Counted from the first letter of the stretch, positions 7,600-17,508 are shown. The stretch: DNA of 64,000 nucleotides from Paenibacillus sp. Soil522 (GCF_001428245.1 NZ_LMRV01000110.1:27313-91312); one strand, 5' to 3'. Notes: generated by a model not told the origin, from the letters alone. A program made the numbers and translations.

Positions 7600-7606
7600 G
7601 AGAGTA

Positions 7607-7620
7607 GGTAAACGCTTCCA
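7607..7620 (+). promoter_or_regulatory. LacI-type operator / cre-like site O2
   Basis: GGTAAACGCTTCCA sits exactly at the expected transcription start. It has two mismatches to the cre consensus, so it is weaker than the other two sites, but its position would block RNA polymerase. Confidence 0.45.
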
Positions 7621-7693
7621 ACGCTCTTTTTTTGGCATTAATCGCTGCGGAGAGAGGTGTGGAAGAAAAGGTTTGCATTTATTGTGCTTTTTG

Positions 7694-7707
7694 TGCAAAC
7701 GATTGCA
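7694..7707 (+). promoter_or_regulatory. LacI-type (MalR-like) operator O3
   Basis: TGCAAACGATTGCA inside the near-perfect inverted repeat GTGCAA-ACGA-TTGCAC (7693-7708), about 90 bases into the leader. It closely resembles the operator at 45926-45939 upstream of malE. Confidence 0.65.
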
Positions 7708-7833
7708 CTAACTCTGCGGCTTTAAATGCGGCAGGGGAAGGAGGTGTTTTGTCAGAGAATGCTTGCTGTGAAAAGGCTTTATTCCTTTTATGATTTGAAC
7801 GGGCTTTAACGATAAATGGGGAGGTTCATCCGA

Positions 7834-10800
7834 ATGAGCTTTGTTTTAAAGCAAAAGAAAATACTGTCCCTGGCGCTTATTGCAGCTATGATCTGGTCGA
7901 TAATCGGCGCAATTCCGCTGCAAGCAAGCGCCGCAGCTCCTAATAAGGTTGTGCTTGTCGGCAATTTGCAATCTGAGCTTGGCGCAGGCGCGGACTGGGA
8001 TCCGGCAGCCGGAGCGACCGAGATGATGGACAGCGGCAGCGGATATTATAGCTTTACCGCCGTTTTGCCTGCAGGCGATTATGAATATAAGGTGGCCCTT
8101 AATGGCGGCTGGGACGAAAGCTACGGCTTTGGCAGCTATACGAACCCGAGCGGTGAGGAAAATGGCGGCAATATTAAGCTGTCCATTGCGGAAGCGACAG
8201 AAGTAACCTTTTATTATAATCATGCTGCTCATAAAATCGCCGACTCGTCGTATTACACTCCGTTAGCTGGCGGCAAGCTTCCTCGGATCGTAGGGAATCT
8301 GCAGACTGAAATTGGCGATTCCGCAGACTGGGCGCCGCAATCGGCGCTCTCGCTGATGGACGATTCTGATTTTGACAGCGTATACACGATCACCAAGGAT
8401 GTGCCAAAAGGAGATTACGAATTCAAAATCGTGCTGGGGACAACTTGGGAGGATGCGGCGTATCCGCAATCGAACCGGGCTCTCAGCCTTTCGGAGGACC
8501 TGCCGGTAACCTTTAAATACAATGCCAAAACGAATGAGGTGTCGGCCGATTTCCAGGCGTCTGTTGAACCGGAGCCTGACCCAGATCCGGTGGATCCGAA
8601 TTTGGATCCGGTGCCGGCGGGCCATCTTCGCATTCACTACAACCGGACCGATGGTCTCTATGAAAACCAAGGAATATGGGCTTGGGACCATGTTGCCGCA
8701 CCTTCTGCAGGCTGGCCGCTTGGCGCTGCGGCTTTCCCAGACGATAAGAGAGACAGCTATGGCGCTTATGTGGATATTCCGCTTGCCGATAATGCCCAAA
8801 AAGTAGGCTTCCTTGTAGTTAACCGATCTGATGGCGCGAAGGACGGCGGTGATAAAGCGGTCGCTATAAGCTCTCCGGAGGTGAATGAGGTTTGGATTCA
8901 GCAGGACTCTGATCAAGTATCTTATTACGAACCGGTGGAGCTGCCGGCTAACACGGTTCGGGTTCACTACGCCCGAGACGATCAAAATCAGAGTGCTTAC
9001 GGCTTGTGGCTGTGGGATCAGGTGGCGGCGCCGTCTACGGGCTGGCCGGCGGGCGCATCCGCGTTTACTGCGGACCATGTAGACCGATACGGCGGTTACG
9101 TAGATATACCGCTTCAAGAAAATGCGCAAAAAATAAGCTTCGTGGTCGTCAATCGTACATCAGGCGATAAGGACGGCGGGGATCGGACATTCAGTCTTGC
9201 AGACCGCTATGATCAGCTTTGGATCAGAGAGGGCGACAACAACATCTACGTTTCCCCTTATTGGGAGCTGCCTACCGGCCTTGTTTCCGCAGAGATACTG
9301 TCTGAAAGCAGGCTGCTTCTCGGGTTTACGATGACCGACGGCCTCGCTGCGGATGAATTGAAGACAGCGATCACCGTTACGGATAATAGCGGCGCAGCCG
9401 TTGCTGTTCAACAAGTCACGCTAAATCCAGACAAGAAGACCGCCTTGTTAACGGCCGACATTCAGCTGGATCATGCGCCGCTTAGCGTCACCTACCAAGG
9501 GAAAACGGTATTGGCCGCTGCAGGCTGGAGAATGCTCGACGAAATGTATGCTTACGAAGGGAACGATCTTGGAGCCAGCTACGAGTCGGGCAATGCCATA
9601 TTGAAGCTCTGGGCGCCAAAAGCAAGCTCCGTCGTTGCCAACGTCTACGATAAAAATGATTCCGCTAAGCTTGTCGGCAGCGTAGATTTGACGAAGGGTG
9701 ACAAGGGCGTATGGATGGCAGCGGTTGAACCGTCTGATCTGGACGTCCAAGGCATAACCGATTTGAAAGGTTATTTCTATCAATATGAAGTAACGAATGA
9801 CGGTGTAACCACAAATGTACTTGACCCGTACGCGAAATCGATGGCGGAGTTCAGAGTCAACACGAAAGGTGAAGCGGGACCTGATAGCGATGCGGTTGGT
9901 AAAGCGGCAATCATTGATTTAAGTGAGACCGATCCTGCCGCAGATTTTGATTTTGCCGATATCGACGGCTATGAGAAACGGGAAGATGCGATTATTTGGG
10001 AGGCGCATATAAGGGATTTTACATCCGATCCTTCGATCGCGGATGATTTGAATGCGAGATGGGGCTCCTACGGCGCGTTCAAGGATAAGCTGGATTATAT
10101 CAAATCGCTGGGTGTTACCCATGTCCAACTGCTTCCGGTAATGGCTTGGTACTATGGCGACGAGGCCAATATGAGCGAGAGGGAGCTTGCGTATTCGTCT
10201 CAAGATAATGAATATAACTGGGGCTATGATCCGCACAGCTATTTCTCGCCGGACGGCGCTTATTCGGAAAATGCGGCAGATCCCGAGCTTAGAGTCAAAG
10301 AATTAAAGGGACTGATTGATGCCATCCATGATGCCGGTATGGGGGTCGTGCTCGATGTGGTCTACACCCATATGGCAAAAACAAGCTTCCTGAACGATAT
10401 CGTGCCTAACTACTACGCATTCCAGGATGCGAACGGGAACAACATTGGCGGCTTCGGAAACAACCTGGCGACTTCTCATAAAATGGCGGAGAAGCTGATG
10501 GTTGATTCCATTAAGTATTGGTTCGATGAATATAAAATTGACGGCATGCGCTGGGATATGATGGGCGATGCCACTTATGACGCTGTCCAACATGCTTATG
10601 ATGCCGCGGCAAACATTAATCCGAATGCGCTCTTTATTGGCGAAGGCTGGAGAACGTTTGGCGGCGCTGTTTCCGATGCTTCGTTAGCGGGAAAAGGAGC
10701 GGATCAAGACTGGATGGACAAGACGGACAATGTCGGCGTATTCTCCGACGAGATCCGCAATGAATTGAAATCCGGCTTCGGCTCGGAAGGGGAGCCAAGG

Positions 10801-13800
10801 TTCATTACAGGCGGCGCAAGAAGTATTACAACAATTCTTAACAACATTAAGGGACAGCCCGGCAATACGCCTGCCGATGATCCGGGAGACATGGTGCAAT
10901 ATATTGAAGCCCATGACAACCTCCCGTTGTACGACGTTATCGCGCAATCGATCAAGATGGATCCGGCCGCAGCGGCCAATAATCTGGAAATTCACAAGCG
11001 GATACGACTGGGCAATTTGCTCATTTTAACGTCTCAAGGCACAGCCTTCCTGCATGCAGGGCAAGAATACGGCAGGACGAAGCAGTGGCTGGGGGATGGC
11101 ACTCCGGAGCAGAAATATCATGAGCTGGAGGATGCGGAGGGCAATCCGTTTGGCTATTTTATTCATGATTCCTATGATTCCTCGGATGCCGTTAACAAGT
11201 TTGATTGGCAGAAGGCTAATGATGCCGGGCAATATCCTGTAAACCACGTAACGAAGGAATATACGGCAGGATTGATCGAGCTTAGGAAGCATTCGGATGC
11301 GTTCCGGCTGGGTGACAAGGATTTGGTCAATTCCAACGTGACGCTCATCGACGCGGAGGAAATGCAAGCAAGCGACCTTGTTATCGGCTACAAAAACAAA
11401 GCGACCGACGGTTCAGGAAATTACTATGTATTTATGAATGCGGACAGTACGGCAAGAACGCTTACGCTTTCGGAGGATTTAACCGCAGGCACGGTGGTTG
11501 CGGATAATGACGAGGCGGGAACCGGGGCCGTTTCCGTTCCATCCGGCTTTGAGCTGACAGCGGACTCGATCAAGCTAGAGCCTTTGACGGCTGTCATTAT
11601 TAAGATGGAGGCCGAGGCACCGGTGCTGACGGAACTGGAGCTGGACAGCACGGGCTATCCGCTGCAGGCCGGTACCACACATCAAACGGAGGTTTACGCC
11701 AAATACAGCGATGGCAGCAAGAAAAAAGTGACGGATTCAGCAGCATATTTGTCCGATAAGCCAGCCATAGCGACGGTTGCGGCGAACGGCCTTGTAACGG
11801 CAGCCGGCGCCGGCCATGCAATCATCACGGTTTCCTATAACGGGCTAACCGCGAGCGCTGCGGTAGCTGTTTCTAACGATTCGGCGAAGCGTTATGTCCA
11901 GTTGAATTACATCCGTCCGGATAAAAACTATACGGATTGGAATCTTTGGGTGTGGAACACCGGTGTGAAAAATGACCAAATCCTATTCGATAAAGTCGAA
12001 AACAGCATAGCTACGGTCATGCTTGAAATCTCGCCGGATACGACAAGCGTAGGCTTCGTGCTTCGCAAAGGAACGGATTGGAACACCGCGAAGCAGGATA
12101 TTCCGGATGACCGCGTCATTCCGGTTGCGCCGGGGGCTGCTTTTACAAAGGTAAATATTACGAGCATGGTCAATCAGCTTGATATTTTGCCTGCTATAAA
12201 TGGACCTGTTCTGAAGGATGGAGGAATTACGTTTCTATACCGGGATGACGCGTTATTTAAAAATGGGACTATGAGCGATCTGACAGGCGTGAAGGTGAAG
12301 GTAAACGGTACGGCGTATGACATGATTTATGATGCAGCTAAGGAATGGTTTGCTTATTCTCTGACCGATATAGAAGGCGGCACGTATGAATATACCTTCC
12401 TTGTAACGAAGCAGGATGAAGCTGCAGTTGAAATAACCGATCCGAAAAACACGGCAGACGGCAAGTCTCTCATCACGTATCGGAAGCCTATCGTAACGAT
12501 GACGGCGGCGGTCAACCCAAGGGCGATATCGTATAACGAAAATGCGGTGCTTACCGTGCAGGCAGCCGCTTCGGAAGAGGTTGCCTTTACAGAAGGCTAT
12601 ATGGACCTGACGGCATTAGGCGGGGCGGCGAAGGTTTATTTTGACACCAAGCTGCTCGCACAATCGATTGCTGTGAAGGACAATGTTACAGCCGGCAGAA
12701 AGGAAATACCGATTACACTAATCGACGAGTACGGCAATAAGCATACGCATACGGGCTCGGTAACGGTTAAAGCGAGAACGTTTGCCGGAAGTCTCGACTT
12801 TGACTGGGATGAGGCACGCATCTATTTCGCGCTGACCGACCGCTTTGCGGATGGCGATGCGGCAAATAATGCGGATGTGGATAAGGAACATCTCGAAGCT
12901 TATCACGGCGGTGATTTCAGAGGGATGATCGACAAGCTGGATTATCTGCAGGAGCTGGGCATCAATACGCTGTGGATTACCCCGATTGTCGACAATATCG
13001 ATTTTAACAAAGGCGTCGACTTTAACAGCAAGCAATACGGCTATCATGGCTATTGGGCCAAAGATTTTACAAAGCTCGACGAGCATCTTGGCGATATGGA
13101 TACGTTCAAGGAGCTTATCAATAAGGCTCATGACAAAGGCATCAAAATAATGGTCGATGTGGTGCTTAACCATACAGGCTACGGCTTGAAAGCGGATGAA
13201 AGCCGCCCGGGCATTACACTGGAGGACAAAGCGCGCTTTGAGGGCATGCTGAGAACGAATGGCGTTCAAGCAGACGTAAATCCCATCGAAGGCGAATTGG
13301 CAAATCTGCCGGACTTCAAAACGGAAGACCCGGCCGTGCGCGAAAAAATGATTGCATGGCAGGCAGGCTGGCTGGAACGCGCTAAAACAGATCGCGGAGA
13401 TACGATTGATTACTTCCGCGTAGATACGGTCAAGCATGTGGAGAGCACGACGTGGAAGGCGTTCAAAAATGCGCTGACAACGATCGATCCAACCTTCAAG
13501 CTGATCGGTGAATATTTTGGCGGAACGGCAGACAGCGACGGGGGCATGCTTCGCAGCGGTCAAATGGACAGTTTGCTCGATTTCGGCTTCAAGGGCAGAG
13601 CGAAAGATTTTGCAAACGGCTCGATTGACGCGGTCGACGCTTATTTGGCGGATCGTGAGACAAAGCTGGATAACGGGGCCACCATGGGGCAGTTCCTAAG
13701 CAGTCATGATGAAGATGGTTTCCTCTCTCATTATGTGGATGGAGACAAAGGAAAGCTGAAGATCGCAGCGGCTCTCCAGATGACGGCGAAAGGCCAGCCC

Positions 13801-15396
13801 GTCATTTATTACGGGGAAGAGCTCGGCCGTTCGGGAGCTAATGCGCGTGACATGAGTGCAGGCTTGTTCAGCGAAAATCGCGGAGATATGCCGTGGGATC
13901 AGCTGACGCCGGAGCAGGCGCTTCATGACCATTACGAGAAGCTGCTGAATATCCGGGCAAAGTTCTCGAAGGTTTTTGCCAAAGGCGCGCGTACAAAGCT
14001 GGCAGGCTCGGATGCGTTAGCGTTTCTGGCCTTCAACAAGCAGTATAACGGCGAAAATGTCGTAACGGTCATTAACACGGCAGCGGGAAGCAAGTCCGTT
14101 ACGCTAAAGGTTCCATTCTTAGCCGGTTCACAGGCAAAAGACGAATACAGCGGAACGCTTTACACGGTTTCAGCCAGTGGAGAGCTGACGATTGACGTAC
14201 CTGGCAGAAACGATGGCGGCACCGTCATTTTAAGCGGAGTTTCGACTGGCGCGCCAACGCCGAACAAGCCGGTGAGCGCACCGCAGGCGGCTGACGCTCA
14301 GGTTGTTAATGAAAGCAGCTTGAAGAACGGCAAGGACGGCAAAGTATCGGTACAAATGGATGAAGGGAAAAACGCAGTGCTGCTGCCGCTTCAAGCAGCG
14401 GCAGCGGTAGCCGGCAGCGCTTTGGAGCTGAAAACAAATGGCATTACGATTACGCTGCCAAATGAAGTGCTCGCTTCGATTCAAGGTCTCGTGCCTGCAG
14501 GCGAAGCGGACGGCACCCGTATTTTATTTGAAGCAAAACAAGTGGAGAAGGCAGCAGTGAACGCCTTGATCGACCAGGTAGAGGAAGGCCAAACAAATAT
14601 AAAGGCTGCCTCCCCGGTTTACGAATTCCACTTAGGCATCCTTACGAAGGACGGAAAGGCGATTCCGGCTGCGAAGTTTGAAAAGCCGATTATGCTCACT
14701 TTCAAAGTCAACGCGAATGCAGATAAAGACATTATCGGCGTCTATTATGTAGGTGATAACGGTAAGCTTGAATTCATAGGAGGCACGATGAACGGTGACA
14801 GCATGACGGCGGCGGTATTCCATTTCAGTAAATATGCGGTCCTGGAATACGACAAATCTTTTGCAGACGTTCAAGCCGGGCATTGGGCTTTCGCAGCGAT
14901 CAAGTCATTGACTGCAAAGCATATCGTGACGGGCATTAACGATAAGCAATTCGCGCCGCATACGAACGTAGCCCGCGCACAATTCGCGGCTATGCTCATT
15001 CGCGCGCTTGGCGTCAAGGCGGAAGGCACAGCGGGCTTCGCGGATGTTGGCGCGGACAGATGGTATTCCGCTCACGTGGCGGCAGCAAGCAAGCTCGGCA
15101 TCGTTAAGGGGCGCAACAACAATTTGTTTGCGCCAAACGAAACGATTAACCGCGAGGAAATGGCGGTCATGATCGTACGGGCATACGAGGTAAAGAAGGG
15201 GCAGGAGGGCACTGCGGCGACGGCGGAAACCGCGTTTGCTGACCGCAGCCGGATCAGCGAATGGGCTGCCGCATCCGTTGGGGCTGCTGCAGAGCTTGGA
15301 CTGGTTCAAGGCAGAGCAAATGATGCTTATGTGCCGAAGGGCAAAATGACGCGTGCCGAAAGCGCGCAGGCCATCTATAACCTGATGGGCAAATAA
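7834..15396 (+). CDS. S-layer-anchored dual-domain amylopullulanase (pullulanase + alpha-amylase)
   Basis: Giant secreted enzyme (2520 residues) for starch and pullulan breakdown at the cell surface. Domains in order: signal peptide (1-31, cut near LQASA); two X25-type modules (about 37-140, 150-245); acidic Pro linker; two CBM41 modules (264-365, 375-475); CBM48-like (about 588-660); type I pullulanase GH13 domain with YNWGYDP and catalytic D908, E937, D1028; Big_2 (about 1264-1350); a third CBM41-like module (1353-1450); a second GH13 alpha-amylase domain from about 1660 with D1864 (YFRVDTVKH), E1893 (LIGEYFGG), D1959 (SSHDED); a beta-rich region; three SLH domains (about 2340-2520). ATG 7834 is chosen over 7816 because GGGGAGG at 7818-7824 lies between them. 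Likely repressed by the MalR-type regulator and CcpA. Confidence 0.93.
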   Translation: MSFVLKQKKILSLALIAAMIWSIIGAIPLQASAAAPNKVVLVGNLQSELGAGADWDPAAGATEMMDSGSGYYSFTAVLPAGDYEYKVALNGGWDESYGFGSYTNPSGEENGGNIKLSIAEATEVTFYYNHAAHKIADSSYYTPLAGGKLPRIVGNLQTEIGDSADWAPQSALSLMDDSDFDSVYTITKDVPKGDYEFKIVLGTTWEDAAYPQSNRALSLSEDLPVTFKYNAKTNEVSADFQASVEPEPDPDPVDPNLDPVPAGHLRIHYNRTDGLYENQGIWAWDHVAAPSAGWPLGAAAFPDDKRDSYGAYVDIPLADNAQKVGFLVVNRSDGAKDGGDKAVAISSPEVNEVWIQQDSDQVSYYEPVELPANTVRVHYARDDQNQSAYGLWLWDQVAAPSTGWPAGASAFTADHVDRYGGYVDIPLQENAQKISFVVVNRTSGDKDGGDRTFSLADRYDQLWIREGDNNIYVSPYWELPTGLVSAEILSESRLLLGFTMTDGLAADELKTAITVTDNSGAAVAVQQVTLNPDKKTALLTADIQLDHAPLSVTYQGKTVLAAAGWRMLDEMYAYEGNDLGASYESGNAILKLWAPKASSVVANVYDKNDSAKLVGSVDLTKGDKGVWMAAVEPSDLDVQGITDLKGYFYQYEVTNDGVTTNVLDPYAKSMAEFRVNTKGEAGPDSDAVGKAAIIDLSETDPAADFDFADIDGYEKREDAIIWEAHIRDFTSDPSIADDLNARWGSYGAFKDKLDYIKSLGVTHVQLLPVMAWYYGDEANMSERELAYSSQDNEYNWGYDPHSYFSPDGAYSENAADPELRVKELKGLIDAIHDAGMGVVLDVVYTHMAKTSFLNDIVPNYYAFQDANGNNIGGFGNNLATSHKMAEKLMVDSIKYWFDEYKIDGMRWDMMGDATYDAVQHAYDAAANINPNALFIGEGWRTFGGAVSDASLAGKGADQDWMDKTDNVGVFSDEIRNELKSGFGSEGEPRFITGGARSITTILNNIKGQPGNTPADDPGDMVQYIEAHDNLPLYDVIAQSIKMDPAAAANNLEIHKRIRLGNLLILTSQGTAFLHAGQEYGRTKQWLGDGTPEQKYHELEDAEGNPFGYFIHDSYDSSDAVNKFDWQKANDAGQYPVNHVTKEYTAGLIELRKHSDAFRLGDKDLVNSNVTLIDAEEMQASDLVIGYKNKATDGSGNYYVFMNADSTARTLTLSEDLTAGTVVADNDEAGTGAVSVPSGFELTADSIKLEPLTAVIIKMEAEAPVLTELELDSTGYPLQAGTTHQTEVYAKYSDGSKKKVTDSAAYLSDKPAIATVAANGLVTAAGAGHAIITVSYNGLTASAAVAVSNDSAKRYVQLNYIRPDKNYTDWNLWVWNTGVKNDQILFDKVENSIATVMLEISPDTTSVGFVLRKGTDWNTAKQDIPDDRVIPVAPGAAFTKVNITSMVNQLDILPAINGPVLKDGGITFLYRDDALFKNGTMSDLTGVKVKVNGTAYDMIYDAAKEWFAYSLTDIEGGTYEYTFLVTKQDEAAVEITDPKNTADGKSLITYRKPIVTMTAAVNPRAISYNENAVLTVQAAASEEVAFTEGYMDLTALGGAAKVYFDTKLLAQSIAVKDNVTAGRKEIPITLIDEYGNKHTHTGSVTVKARTFAGSLDFDWDEARIYFALTDRFADGDAANNADVDKEHLEAYHGGDFRGMIDKLDYLQELGINTLWITPIVDNIDFNKGVDFNSKQYGYHGYWAKDFTKLDEHLGDMDTFKELINKAHDKGIKIMVDVVLNHTGYGLKADESRPGITLEDKARFEGMLRTNGVQADVNPIEGELANLPDFKTEDPAVREKMIAWQAGWLERAKTDRGDTIDYFRVDTVKHVESTTWKAFKNALTTIDPTFKLIGEYFGGTADSDGGMLRSGQMDSLLDFGFKGRAKDFANGSIDAVDAYLADRETKLDNGATMGQFLSSHDEDGFLSHYVDGDKGKLKIAAALQMTAKGQPVIYYGEELGRSGANARDMSAGLFSENRGDMPWDQLTPEQALHDHYEKLLNIRAKFSKVFAKGARTKLAGSDALAFLAFNKQYNGENVVTVINTAAGSKSVTLKVPFLAGSQAKDEYSGTLYTVSASGELTIDVPGRNDGGTVILSGVSTGAPTPNKPVSAPQAADAQVVNESSLKNGKDGKVSVQMDEGKNAVLLPLQAAAAVAGSALELKTNGITITLPNEVLASIQGLVPAGEADGTRILFEAKQVEKAAVNALIDQVEEGQTNIKAASPVYEFHLGILTKDGKAIPAAKFEKPIMLTFKVNANADKDIIGVYYVGDNGKLEFIGGTMNGDSMTAAVFHFSKYAVLEYDKSFADVQAGHWAFAAIKSLTAKHIVTGINDKQFAPHTNVARAQFAAMLIRALGVKAEGTAGFADVGADRWYSAHVAAASKLGIVKGRNNNLFAPNETINREEMAVMIVRAYEVKKGQEGTAATAETAFADRSRISEWAAASVGAAAELGLVQGRANDAYVPKGKMTRAESAQAIYNLMGK

Positions 15397-15498
15397 ACGT
15401 ATCGAAGAGGATGCGCCCCGGTAGCTGGAGAGATTGGAGTTTTTACAAGAAGAACACTGTGGCGATGAGGGATGAGTGAGAGTTGGAGATGATTTTGT

Positions 15499-15548
15499 AT
15501 ACAGAGCGCGGTGAGTCACGCCCATCGTTGCTCTGTATGTTTTAATTT
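15499..15548 (+). terminator. Terminator of the amylopullulanase gene
   Basis: ATACAGAGC (15499-15507) pairs with GCTCTGTAT (15530-15538), followed by GTTTTAATTTTT. Confidence 0.8.
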
Positions 15549-16237
15549 TTGAAGTCAACAAGGAGTCAACACTTGGATGAGGAAAGAAAATTCATCTCGA
15601 ACCGGTCACTTGCACGTATGTTCTGTACATATTCAAATAGAGTGGAAACATCTCTTTCGAGGGGCCAGGTTTATTTGCTGTACATTCTATTAGATGAGTA
15701 GGTACTTCTCCTTGACGACAAACACAACACGAATGAGCCTCAGTATTCTTTAATTTCAATTGAAGAATCTATTGTATACTCGTGACCTGTTCTCTAAATT
15801 CACTTTTTCATTATGCGAACCATAACGTTCAAAGAATTCCCCTTCGTACCATTAAATTGTAAAATGCCATGAAAATTGCATGGAAGGCTCTTTGGAAAAT
15901 ACAAAATAAGTTATCGATGCCAATTTAATCGCTATCATAATGAGTGTAGCTCACATATCTAAAGGAATTGGTGAGAGTGAACAATTGCTCAACTATAAGA
16001 ATTTTTCGCATTAATCGCGCAAAATTTTTGCGTGAAATACAACTTGACTTTGCGTGGGTGTATCGCGAAAACTAGACTAGTGTCTAATTGTAAATTTTTA
16101 CGTAAAAAAGAGGGGGTATATACTCCTGGTGAATTGTGAAATATACATCATTTATTCAAATTAATATTATTATTTACAAAATATTATATATAGTAAATTG
16201 AATTCGGGAGACAAATAGGGACTTTAGGAGGATGGAT
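15549..16237. other. AT-rich intergenic region leading into the island
   Basis: No gene is supported here. Visible items are a small hairpin around GCCATG/CATGGC (15870-15890), the palindromic CGCAAAATTTTTGCG (16018-16032), a TTGACT at 16044-16049 with a weak -10, and an inverted repeat TAGACtagtGTCTA (16073-16086) that could be a repressor site or part of the promoter for the island genes. Base composition drops sharply from the preceding gene. Confidence 0.4.
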
Positions 16238-16632
16238 ATGGGACTAATAAGTAATGTTAAAAATTCTGTTACAAAATCCTTTAATAACACAATGAAAAAA
16301 GTAGAAACAGTCGCGACAAATGTTAAAAATGAGGTTGTAAAAACTGCAAAAGAGGCTGCTAAAGAGACCAAAGTGGCTGTAAAAAATCTAGTGGTGGACC
16401 CTTTTAAAAAAGCGCTAAATGATACTGGTCAGGTAGCATCATTGGTGCCGGGACATCCATTGTTGACTCAAGAATTAATAGAGAGCCATCAGGTACTTCG
16501 GTCGGGAATGCTGTAAAAAGTGCAGTGAGAGGTGCTGCAATTGAAGTAGTGGTTAGAACTGGCGTAAATATGGTTTCTAGTTATTATTCACCTAATGGAG
16601 CGCAAAGAAAATACATAAATGGACAGCAATAA
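16238..16632 (+). pseudogene. Frameshifted unrecognised gene at head of AT-rich island
   Basis: ATG at 16238 with AGGAGG 6 bases upstream. The first 70 codons give a Lys/Val/Thr-rich, heptad-like amphipathic protein (MGLISNVKNSVTKSFNNTM...) ending ALNDTGQVASLVPG; this frame then stops at 16516. The next frame continues open and protein-like over the same point: SIVDSRINREPSGTS, then GNAVKSAVRGAAIEVVVRTG, to the stop at 16630-16632. Together they make one protein of about 130 residues broken by a one- or two-base change near 16440-16480. The layout recalls the helical carrier region of polymorphic toxins, but no toxin domain is recognised. Sequencing error or recoding is possible. Confidence 0.55.
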
Positions 16633-16673
16633 ATAACCAATATTTGTCTCCCGCATATTGAAAAGGAGAATTT

Positions 16674-17333
16674 ATGACACAAATTTTTGATTTTATAAAT
16701 GATGATTTACCTATAAACAGTGTTTCTTATTTAACAGATGATTTTGAAGTAGATCTATTTAGACAAGAAATAGATAAATGGGTTTTGAATGATAATATAA
16801 TAAATTCACATCATTTCTATTATCTCAAAATAAATGGGAAGACAATAATACCGGATATTAGAAAAAAATTCAAAATGAGAAATAAAGTTATTTGTTCAAT
16901 TAATGAAGGCATTACTAAGGATGTAAATTCAATTGTTATTTCGAATTTATTTTGCTGTGAAAACTTGGTTTATTCAAATGATACCAAACTTTATCATCCA
17001 GTTAATAGAATAAGTGTATTGAATAATTCACAAGAACTAGTGAATATTTGGTGTGATTTCGAAAATGTGAAGTTTGATTTTTTAATGTTTTTAGAAATAT
17101 ATTCTGAGGATGAAATATTTGATATAATACCTGTTATTATAGAGGCATCAACTAAAGAACGTGATTATAAGAAATCGTATTTTTGCTGTTTTAGTATTAA
17201 TCATTTTTCTAAAAGTAAGCTTTGGAACATACGTGTAAGAACTTCATTAAGCAATAAGAGAGAGATGGCAATAAAATTTAACTATTTGAAAGCTCAATCT
17301 TATAGTCCAAGCACGATAAAAGGCGGAAACTAG
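16674..17333 (+). CDS. Hypothetical protein of the AT-rich island (219 aa), possible immunity or effector partner
   Basis: Unrecognised soluble protein starting MTQIFDFINDDLPINSV, with AAGGAG 5 bases before the ATG. It is rich in Asn, Ile, Phe and Asp with a mixed alpha/beta look and no signal peptide or membrane span; CCFSINHF and IWCDFENVKFDFLMFLEIYSEDEIFD are the most distinctive stretches. Codon use is strongly AT-biased, unlike every flanking gene, which suggests horizontal transfer. It follows the frameshifted gene by 41 bases and precedes a small membrane-protein gene by one base, forming an apparent operon. Immunity protein to a polymorphic toxin is a guess from context only. Confidence 0.7.
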   Translation: MTQIFDFINDDLPINSVSYLTDDFEVDLFRQEIDKWVLNDNIINSHHFYYLKINGKTIIPDIRKKFKMRNKVICSINEGITKDVNSIVISNLFCCENLVYSNDTKLYHPVNRISVLNNSQELVNIWCDFENVKFDFLMFLEIYSEDEIFDIIPVIIEASTKERDYKKSYFCCFSINHFSKSKLWNIRVRTSLSNKREMAIKFNYLKAQSYSPSTIKGGN

Positions 17334-17334
17334 T

Positions 17335-17508
17335 ATGAAAAAAGATTTTAGTCTTATAGGATTTTCAATAATTGGACTTTTTTTAGGAGGATACAAAACT
17401 TTATATCAAACAGGATTTCATTTCTATGTAGGATTATTTTTTATTGTACTTTCATTAATTCTTCTTATAATATTCCTTGTATCTCTACGAAAAATAAAAA
17501 AAAATTGA
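17335..17508 (+). CDS. Small membrane protein (57 aa) of the AT-rich island
   Basis: A 57-codon ORF starting one base after the preceding stop, with AAGGCGG 5-11 bases upstream. The product has a short Lys-rich N-terminus (MKKDFSL), two hydrophobic spans (about residues 7-20 and 30-50, the second rich in Leu/Ile/Phe) and a very basic tail, RKIKKN. By the positive-inside rule both ends would face the cytoplasm. No family is recognised. It shares the AT-rich codon use of the 219-residue gene and is likely co-transcribed with it. Confidence 0.6.
   Translation: MKKDFSLIGFSIIGLFLGGYKTLYQTGFHFYVGLFFIVLSLILLIIFLVSLRKIKKN

Noticed and set aside
8263-9129. A 288-codon minus-strand frame and similar long antisense frames within the amylopullulanase gene
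   Set aside because: Antisense shadows of clear CBM41 and X25 coding; low-complexity Arg/Ile-rich translation and no start signal.
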